This document shows positions 57,480-64,000 of a stretch of 64,000 nt of DNA, piece by piece. A model generated the notes under the pieces. That model was given only the letters and a program-made list of their open reading frames with translations. It had not been told where the DNA came from and made no database searches. This DNA is from Linanthus parryae (taxonomy: Eukaryota > Streptophyta > Magnoliopsida > Ericales > Polemoniaceae). The position numbers were made by a program, and so were the translations under genes. Where the stretch lies: assembly GCA_023055425.1 (NCBI GenBank), contig JALGPY010000006.1, positions 74,308,127-74,372,126 on the forward strand, read 5' to 3'. The first letter of the stretch is position 1. Each line of letters starts with the position of its first letter.

Positions 57480-57862
57480 GCCCCTCGGGGGTGGTTCGGG
57501 CTCCAGGCATGGATCCTGGTAGCATGTTATTGGGCACGCGGATTGGTGGGGTGTTATCGTTCACGTATCGGTTGGTGGCGCGATTGGATCTTAGATTGGC
57601 GCGCTTCGGTTATTGGTTTTGCGCACTGGTGCGGGTGGCGGCGCAAATTGGCATGACACCGTTTGATAGGCACTTTGTTGCGAAGTGTCATTGGCGCAAC
57701 GTTGGGGTATGCATAGTCATGGTGCATTGAAGAGGCGTTTGTTGGGACGCATCGAGAGTGTGTTGAAATTCCGCAAATCGAGAATACACTCTGATTGGAT
57801 TTGTTGGATTGATGAGAATAATTGGTTCGGTAACTATGAGGTTTGAATCAAGGGGGGAGGTT

Positions 57863-58288
57863 TGTTGCGTTTAGTTTTGATTCAAATATTGAAGTGGCAA
57901 AGTCCTACTATGACTTTGCGATTGAAGCTAGCAAGGCACATTGTACTTGGACGACAATGTACTTGGACGTCTTTGTTAGCTTTAATTGGTAGTCTCCTTA
58001 TTTGTTTAGGAAACAATATTGGATAGATACACTCCTAGTTTGTCTAGGACTCGTTTTGATCATAGCTTTGGCACCAAATTTTGTACTAGTATAAATAGAT
58101 GCTAGGTCAAGACTTTTTTGGTGTGTGTGTGCTTGTAATTGGTTTAGCTTCTCATCAATAAATCGGGTTTGGGTTGGCCGTGGATGTAGCTAGTCTCAAA
58201 ACTAGTGAACCACGTTAAATGGCTTGTATTCTTGATCTTTTTTTTTTTTTTGCTTTCTCTTGCTCTCTCGCGTATTGGAATCCTAACA
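57863..58288 (+). repeat. Element G, 3' LTR
   Basis: Same ends and motifs as 56707-57135, with TAGTATAAATAG near 58088 and CAATAAATC near 58156; starts directly after AAGGGGGGAGGTT. Confidence 0.85.
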
Positions 58289-60585
58289 ATAAAAGGCAAT
58301 GTTATTTTTGCTTCTATATCCAATTTGTCAATTCTCAAAGGTTTGAGGTTTTTAATGAATTTCTTTCCCTCCAAAAACTTGATCTTATTACAAACTACTT
58401 ATTTCGGGGCTCATAGCAGTGTGTCCGGTAAAGGTGAAAAACACTCAAATTAATTGGCCAAAAGGAATGTGAAGACAGGATAAGTGCGCGCTTTTACCCT
58501 TTTGTATTATTTGGGCACATACGTGCTCTGCTTTTATCAAAAGAAGCTGTGGCTTTCCTAAAAAAAGAAGCTGTGGCAACTAGCATATTATCATCTAAAT
58601 GAGACGAACTGAGTATCTTACACAAGCCAAAAACATGGTGTCATTACTGCATTCAATTTATTGTTATTGGTTGCAGGGTTAAAGAATTATTTTGAATAAC
58701 CATAAACATGGTCTCATAGACAAGCCACGTGCCTAAAACATGAATACTAAACATGAATATTCTGAATTACAATGGTTAAAAACTATATTATTCGAACATA
58801 GAACTTCATTGAAAATCTCCTTGTAATCTTGCAGAAGAACAAATCGCAGACTACCATTTCAAACCAATCCCACTAGTTGTATACTCCATTACCACCGCTA
58901 CTTGGACTATTAAAGAGCCTTTTTGCCTCCCACAATGGGAGCAACATGGGGTGTAGTTATATAATTCACCTATTCCGCCAAACGGAATTCATGTCATATC
59001 TGTGAGACCAAGTGAGGCCTATTCCCGTACTGTGGATTAAGTAGATGTTCAACGCTTTTAGACGTGAGGTCCCGCCCCCAATGGCAGTAAAGAACCGCTT
59101 GTAGCCATGGTTCTAAAAAACGGTTTCGGTCGACGTATCGGTTGCGGTTGCGTGTAACGGAACCGGCCTGTATCGCGGACCTGTAACGGGAATCGGAAAA
59201 AGATTCCGTAAATCGTTAAGAATCATAAAAGATGTACAAAATGCGTTCAAACCTTTTGTATATCAAGCATATTGTTTAGACCGTACTCAAGTAATGTTTA
59301 GACTATGTATCGCTAAAACAGTGACTATGTACTCTTTATTATCCAACACTTTATATTTCAGTGTTAAACTAGATATATCTTTCATCTTATAAAGCCTGGT
59401 GAACCAAACATGTCCTAAGCTCTAGATTTCTACTTGTTACAAATTATTATGGATAATTTTTAATACATACCTATAGATACATATAACTTTACTCTTTACA
59501 AGAAATCAATTAAACATACCAAGAGGAAGAGGTGGAGAAGGAGGGAGAGAGCCTCTCGGTAGTCGTTGGTCTGGTACAGAGAAGAGTGAAATTGGAATTC
59601 CGCAATTTGCAAATATGTGGAAAGAAATTGGAGAGATGGAGGTTACTTTCTCTCTCAATTGAATGCTATGGAGGTCGATTATGCAACTGTTTTTAGGGAT
59701 TTCTATTCAGATTATGGCATTTCTTCTCCGACAACCCCCGTCTCTACCTGTACCTCGATGAAACGGAGCATATCATCCGATTTTCACTGGTAATGGTGTG
59801 TATCATACGTTATGACTGTGATTCCCGTTCACGTACAACGTATCTGATGAATTTGACTCGGCCACTATATAGCGGAAGAAAGCCACACTCAATATATATA
59901 TATATATAACATAACAAAGAATATATATAACCGCTCGCTTACAAGCTATTTCAAAGTATAGCCAATTATGACAATTCACATAACTCCCAACGAGGGTCAT
60001 ACATTTTTCACATTACATTCAGAAAATAAAAAGCATGGCTGCCAGACACCCTAGGGAGCTCCCGTATCTTTAAAATAACTTGGCCAAGCTCCATAGCAAT
60101 TTGGTCAAGTAAGAGCGAAGATACATGGTGTAATTAAGGTGTTTGGGCCAACATGCAGAGGTCATGTTGCCGTAAAGGAAGTGGTGCGTCCAACTCCTGT
60201 AAGAGATATCACCCTAAAGATTCCGGAAATTGCGTGTAGCAAAAAGTTTCTGGAAAAATAAAATTAAAAGAAACCCAATATGGGCTTAAGCGCCTCGACC
60301 CGAACAACTATGAAAACAAAGACTTAGCCCGTTTTCAAAAAAATAAACCAAAAACAACCCAACCAAAATAAAGTACGCTCATAATAATACGTGGCAAACC
60401 GTTCCACAATATTAATACCACATTAATAAGTCAACATACAAAGTTGAAAACACACTTACATAGTTTTACAAAGTCATTCACAATGTCGGAAATCCTAAAA
60501 TGTTATGGCATCCCACAAGTTACTTCAAACACTTATTCTTCTTGATACAAACTTCTTCAACAGTGGAAATGAGTATTATCAGAAG
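58289..60585. other. 2.3 kb intergenic, 3' flank of the MADS-box gene
   Basis: No coding domain is seen. A GC-rich patch at about 59108-59210 (TCGGTCGACG, GTTGCGGTTGCG, repeated CGG/AACGG) stands out from the AT-rich surroundings. A (TA)n run lies at about 59893-59910. The 3' untranslated region of the MADS-box gene should occupy part of the right side, but I cannot fix its end. Confidence 0.45.
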
Positions 60586-60678
60586 TCAGAACTGATAAAT
60601 CTCACTTTGTACTGCCATAGCATATGGGTTAGTATTTGGTACAAAGTTAGTTGTCCCATATACATATTGCTCATCTAT
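60586..60678 (-). CDS. AGL12-like: AGL12-like exon 7, C-terminus and stop
   Basis: Acceptor GGCTGCAG|ATAG, stop TGA at 60586-60588. Encodes IDEQYVYGTTNFVPNTNPYA and ends MAVQSEIYQF, a C-terminal motif of the AGL12 clade. Confidence 0.88.
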   Translation of the reverse strand: MDEQYVYGTTNFVPNTNPYAMAVQSEIYQF

Positions 60679-60820
60679 CTGCAGCCAAATAAAGAATAAT
60701 TGGTTTAGTAACCTATTTGCTAAATTGTATCCGAAAAATCTAATTGTACATACCATAATAATATTACCTTCTCTTGAAGTTGCATGTTTGCAGCAGTCAG
60801 TATACCCTCCTTCAAATATG

Positions 60821-60852
<32 letters not shown>

Positions 60853-63268
60853 ATGTTAGGTTCTTAATTCCAGTCGTACTGAAGTTTGTGAAACTTCGAA
60901 GCACTACTTACACATCTTTTTATCTTTGAACATAACTAATGTGTCTGTTATAGTCATATGGTTGTAACTACTCCGAATAGTACTTATTTTATACTCCCAA
61001 TTCATGTGCCCTTGTTTGTTCATCCAAAATCTCAAAAGGACAAAACTTCAGCGATTATTTTTGGGTAAAAGACACTTTCACCCCTCAAATTTGATACAAA
61101 GACACTATCACCTCCTCTAGTTTGGGAAATGACACTTCCACCGTGTGCGAAATTCGGGGACACCTATCCCTAAATGTGAGGCTGTTAACTTAGGGCTGGG
61201 GTCTGTCACATATTGTAGTTTTGGGGACAAATCCGCTCTCTTAGAGTACAGAATGACACAAATAGGGGGCGTACGTGTCTTGAAGTTTTGGCACATTGAA
61301 GGGGATGGAAGTGTCATTTCCCAAACTGAAAAAGGGTGAAAGTGTCCTTATCTCAAACCTTGGGTGGGAGTGATAGTGTCTTTTACCCAATAATTTTGAA
61401 AGTTGTTAGAGAGATATATTTTGTCAGTATATGAATAGTAGTTAATGGTAATACTTGTCTTCCTAATTATTGTTTAAAGTATCATCAGTATTCTAGTCTA
61501 TAATTATTGTTCTTTTATTGCATGTCTGTAGAAATGTGAACAGAGTAGTAAACTGTTTTGCAAAACCTTTCATGAAATAACACGTCGAGTTAGAATTTAT
61601 TCGTTCTTTTCCAGACAGCAAGAGAATCAAACAAGAATATCACAAGTCAATTATGCTATCAGTTTTGATACTCATGCATGAGTCGGCGTGCATTGTTTGC
61701 GTGTGTTTTAAGAGCTTCCAGTTCGGTGTTGCTTCTTATATCTAAAAATAGTGTGTTTAATGTGTTCGGTTTATATAATTCTTTACTGTTTATCCATCAG
61801 TAAATGCAGTTCAACACCGACTCTTCAAAATATGACTCCAGGTACCTAGGTGGACTAGCTATATGGTCATTTTGCGTCATTGTAGTATTACATTACTTCT
61901 CTTTACATTACGCTTGCAATCATGAGTTTTCTTAAAAGAAGAAAACAAAGTTCCTTCAACTGCTTGGAACTCACAAAAACGTTCAAGATTTTGTGCATAA
62001 CATTGCAACTAAACTAAACTCAACTCTATAAAATTTATCTCGGTTAAAGTAACAACAGTGCCGAGTTATTTTATTTTTTATTTTTTACTTTCTGAGGATT
62101 AACCAAATCATAAATGGACCAAGGCATGGAATAGTTGCACCACCAGGCATAGTGTGTACATGGGATTCTAGAGTTGCTAGCAGGAACGTGCAGAGTCGGT
62201 TGTTGGTTCTGCTACTAAAAGATTGCAAACTTATGTTCAATACATTTGACAAAGGGTTTATAGTACAACTTAGGAAAGTAGCCTGACCTTGTTCTTCAGC
62301 AGTTCAATCTCTTGGAACATTATGTCCATCTGCAAATAAGAAGTTCGACATCAATTTGAATGTACAAAATAATAGGCTTGAAAATAAAATTTGTTCAAAA
62401 ACTAAGGTGGGAAGGGAAAAAGGGAAATAAGTGTGCCTTAGCGGAGCGGATGTGATAAATCCAAGTCTCAAGATGCTTTTCAAGCATATGGAGTTCATCC
62501 AGTTTCAGCATTCCAACCTCTCCTCCATACATGTACCTAAGTGACACAAACCGGAAGATACTACATTCAACGTGCTAGTTGTGCTTTTTATTTTTAATAA
62601 CATGAAGAAATTGAGATCACAATAGTAAAACAAGATATGAACAATCTAAGAAATATTGTATTTTAAACAGAAGAGAATACTGAAAAGCTCGAAAGGTGCC
62701 AGATTATGATAATAATACTAGTAGCCCAAAGATTCACACGAAATGAGAAGATAGTAGGGTTTTAAATGCCAAGCAAGATAGGTTCGTTAACATCGAACTG
62801 GATTCATGATACCGAATATGGTTCAAATGAACATATCTGGTTGAATATAGTAGACTAACCTGGACCAAATACCAAAGGCCAGAAACATTGCTTTCTAATA
62901 TTGCATTTGACTGGTTAATATTCTGTCATAAAGTACATTCTTAAGCACTGAAGCAGTCATATTTAGTACCCAAGGTTACCAAGCTCGCGGGACGTTGTGG
63001 TTCGCCGATTGGGTACGGGAATGCGGTACACCATTTGATAGGAATGCGGTTCGTTGGGCGCACGGGTTGATTAGTAGGATCGCGATTCACTTATCCGGTA
63101 CAAAAAATACTTTCAGAATGTCGTGTAAAAAAATACTCGTTACGTTACGTTATTATATCGAGTTATTAAAATGTTATATTTGTAGGGACTTCTATCATAC
63201 ATAAAAAAAAAAAAAAAAAAAAAAAAAAGAGGTGAAGACGTGAATTACTTGATGAGATTGAGTAAGAG

Positions 63269-63305
<37 letters not shown>

Positions 63306-63807
63306 TATTTAGGTCTATGTGTAAAATCTTAAGGGATCGCAAGAATGAACGATCTGGATCGCGGATAACCCATGAGTGGGATCGCGGGATCTGGATCGCA
63401 CCCTGTTGAGTGATTTTTGATAACTCTGGCTTTAATTTCCTCGAGTGACATTCAAGTTATACTATCATGAACTAATTAGCAGAACTCCCTCATAAGTCGG
63501 AAACTAACTGAACACGACTACCATGATAGACAATGGGATAGAAACTATCATGAACTGCTGACAATGCACTTGTATCAATCAAGTCAGAATTGCTCCTAGT
63601 GAGCTTCGAAAGTCACATTATTTATAGAAACACAATCTTCTTCAGCATATTCTCTCCTCCTCTAAATTCATGCTTTCTACTACTTATGATTTCATACTTG
63701 CATTAACAAAGATTTGGAATACGAAAGAAAGAAAGTAGGCAATACCTGAGACCCTTGTGCATAATTTCAATCTCATTTTTAAGAACATCAACCTCCACTT
63801 TTGATTC
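60586..63807 (-). CDS. AGL12-like: AGL12/XAL1-like MIKC MADS-box transcription factor, exons 3-7 (partial, start beyond window)
   Basis: A nuclear transcription factor; in Arabidopsis AGL12 (XAANTAL1) acts in root growth and flowering time. The minus-strand exons are 63807-63746 (62 bp), 62536-62437 (100), 62329-62288 (42), 60809-60768 (42) and 60678-60586 (93 with stop), the size pattern of classic MIKC genes. Together they encode part of the I/K region and the C-terminus: NEIEIMHKGLR, YMYGGEVGMLKLDELHMLEK, ETWIYHIRSAK, MDIMFQEIELLKNK, EGILTAANMQLQEK, and the end SEIYQF. The K-domain heptads and the E[IL][FY]QF-type C-terminus fit the AGL12 clade. The reading frame is open across all five exons. 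Splice sites are AG/GT except a GC donor after the 100-bp exon. The MADS domain (exons 1-2) lies past 64000. Confidence 0.88.
60768..60809 (-). CDS. AGL12-like: AGL12-like exon 6, 42 bp
   Basis: Acceptor ATTTGAAG|GAGG, donor GAGAAG|GTAATA. Encodes EGILTAANMQLQEK. A run of 30 T (minus strand) starts about 11 bases upstream of the acceptor. Confidence 0.88.
60821..60850. repeat. A30 homopolymer in intron 5
   Basis: Thirty consecutive A on the plus strand, hence T30 on the transcribed gene, in the polypyrimidine-tract position of the exon 6 acceptor. Confidence 0.95.
61061..61390. mobile_element. MITE with long terminal inverted repeats in intron 5 of the MADS-box gene
   Basis: Both ends begin TTGGGTAAAAGACACT when read inward. 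The arms extend about 90 bp: left ...CAAAGACACTATCACC.. to TTTGGGAAATGACACTTCCA, right ...GATAAGGACACTTTCACCC.. to TTTGGGAAATGACACTTCCA. The arms differ by several substitutions. Flanks ATTATTT and TAATTTT may be a decayed duplication of 7-9 bp, as Mutator-type elements make. No coding capacity. Confidence 0.75.
62288..62329 (-). CDS. AGL12-like: AGL12-like exon 5, 42 bp, K domain
   Basis: Acceptor TTTGCAG|ATGG, donor AACAAG|GTCAGG. Encodes MDIMFQEIELLKNK, the end of the second K-domain helix. Confidence 0.9.
62437..62536 (-). CDS. AGL12-like: AGL12-like exon 4, 100 bp, K domain
   Basis: Acceptor CACTTAG|GTACATG. Encodes YMYGGEVGMLKLDELHMLEK and on to IRSAK. The donor is AAG|GCACAC, a GC where GT is expected. 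The 100-bp length is exact for this exon in MIKC genes, which supports the boundary. Confidence 0.88.
62971..63405. mobile_element. Possible hAT-like non-autonomous insertion in intron 3
   Basis: A GC-rich head (CCAAGCTCGCGGGACG, GGGTACGGGAATGCGG) and GC-rich tail (GGATCGCGGGATCTGGATCGC) bracket an AT-rich middle with A26 (63203-63228) and a (TAA)n microsatellite (63271-63304). The ends read inward CAAGGTTACC and CAGGGTGCGATCC, a weak CAGGG-type match. Flanks TTAGTACC and TTGAGTGA share 5 of 8 bases. The assignment is tentative. Confidence 0.35.
63203..63304. repeat. A26 run and (TAA)n microsatellite in intron 3
   Basis: A run of 26 A at 63203-63228 and about eleven TAA units at 63271-63304, both within the intron between exons 3 and 4. 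Confidence 0.9.
63746..63807 (-). CDS. AGL12-like: AGL12-like exon 3, 62 bp
   Basis: Acceptor TTTCTAG|GAATC and donor CTCAG|GTATT. Encodes ESKVEVDVLKNEIEIMHKGL and the first two bases of an Arg codon, which is completed by exon 4. Confidence 0.88.
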
Positions 63808-64000
63808 CTAGAAAGATATGAGAAATATATTACTAACAGGCAAATGTTTTTACTGTATAAACTAGTAAAGATATAACCAAAAACTTGAAGAACAAGATCT
63901 AAATGATTATATATGGGCGTACAGTGTGTCCCAATGTCGAATGAAGACATAAACACGATTTAACAAGAAAATGGAATATTATACTAACATTAAATTAAAA
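63808..64000 (-). other. AGL12-like: Intron 2 of the AGL12-like gene, continuing off the window
   Basis: Lies upstream of the exon 3 acceptor. No further exon is visible before the edge. Confidence 0.6.

Larger units (their letters stand above)
56707..58288 (+). mobile_element. Element G, small LTR element encoding only a zinc-knuckle protein
   Basis: LTRs 56707-57135 and 57863-58288 (429 and 426 bp) enclose 727 bp. The LTRs begin TGTTGGGTTTAG or TGTTGCGTTTAG, end GGAATCCTAACA and differ at roughly 15-20 positions by eye. A primer-binding site (TCGTATCAGAGCC, 57138 onward) and a polypurine tract (AAGGGGGGAGGTT, to 57862) are in place. The flanking ATAA at 56703-56706 and 58289-58292 is a probable target duplication. 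Size and gene content match TRIM-like non-autonomous copia derivatives. Similarity of the LTR end (GAACCACGTTAAAT) and part of the interior links it to element A. Confidence 0.85.

Noticed and set aside
57256..57730. Other frames in element G
   Set aside because: They overlap the zinc-knuckle frame or lie in GC-rich repeats, without recognisable motifs.

Overview
The window is nuclear DNA of a flowering plant. The evidence is the plant-type Ty1/copia and Ty3/gypsy LTR retrotransposons, an L1-type LINE with a plant gag-like DUF4283 ORF1, short inverted-repeat transposons, and spliced exons of a MIKC-type MADS-box gene. The AGL12/XAL1-type gene and the sirevirus suggest a eudicot; no species is claimed. 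By eye, over 80 percent of the window is mobile DNA. The one host gene I can support lies at the far right on the minus strand.

Layout. Positions 1-4940 hold a decayed minus-strand LINE whose 3' end is outside the window. From 4993 to 25609 there is a three-deep nest. Element A is a small LTR element without coding capacity (5' LTR to 5494, interior to 6542, 3' LTR split into 6543-6656 and 25332-25609). Inside its 3' LTR sits copia element B (6657-25331, minus). Inside the pol of B sits sirevirus-type copia element C (8765-19310, plus). After about 740 unexplained bases, a second three-deep nest runs from 26351 to 50317. It comprises degenerate copia D (minus), copia E (33523-49890, plus) inside the right LTR of D, and gag-only gypsy-type element F (41711-49612, plus) inside the right LTR of E. 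Five-base target duplications support B, C, D, E and F, so the order of insertion can be read directly.

From 50318 to 58288 there are copia 3' pol remnants of another lineage on both strands, a LINE 3' end with an RNase H domain, a 248-bp inverted-repeat element, and small LTR element G. G encodes only a 100-residue zinc-knuckle protein. From 60586 to 63807, exons 3-7 of an AGL12-like MADS-box gene are recognisable on the minus strand, with exon sizes of 62, 100, 42, 42 and 93 bp. Its MADS-domain exons lie beyond the right edge.

Almost all element proteins are broken by stops, frameshifts or lost catalytic residues. The exceptions are the 410-codon gag of F and the 100-codon ORF of G. Both belong to elements that lack polymerase and integrase and would need enzymes supplied from elsewhere. 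The points most worth a second look are gag-only F with its 3.1-kb LTRs, the palindromic sequence scattered through C (coding parts included), the extra 3' ORF of C behind a promoter-like leader, and the A and G non-autonomous elements.
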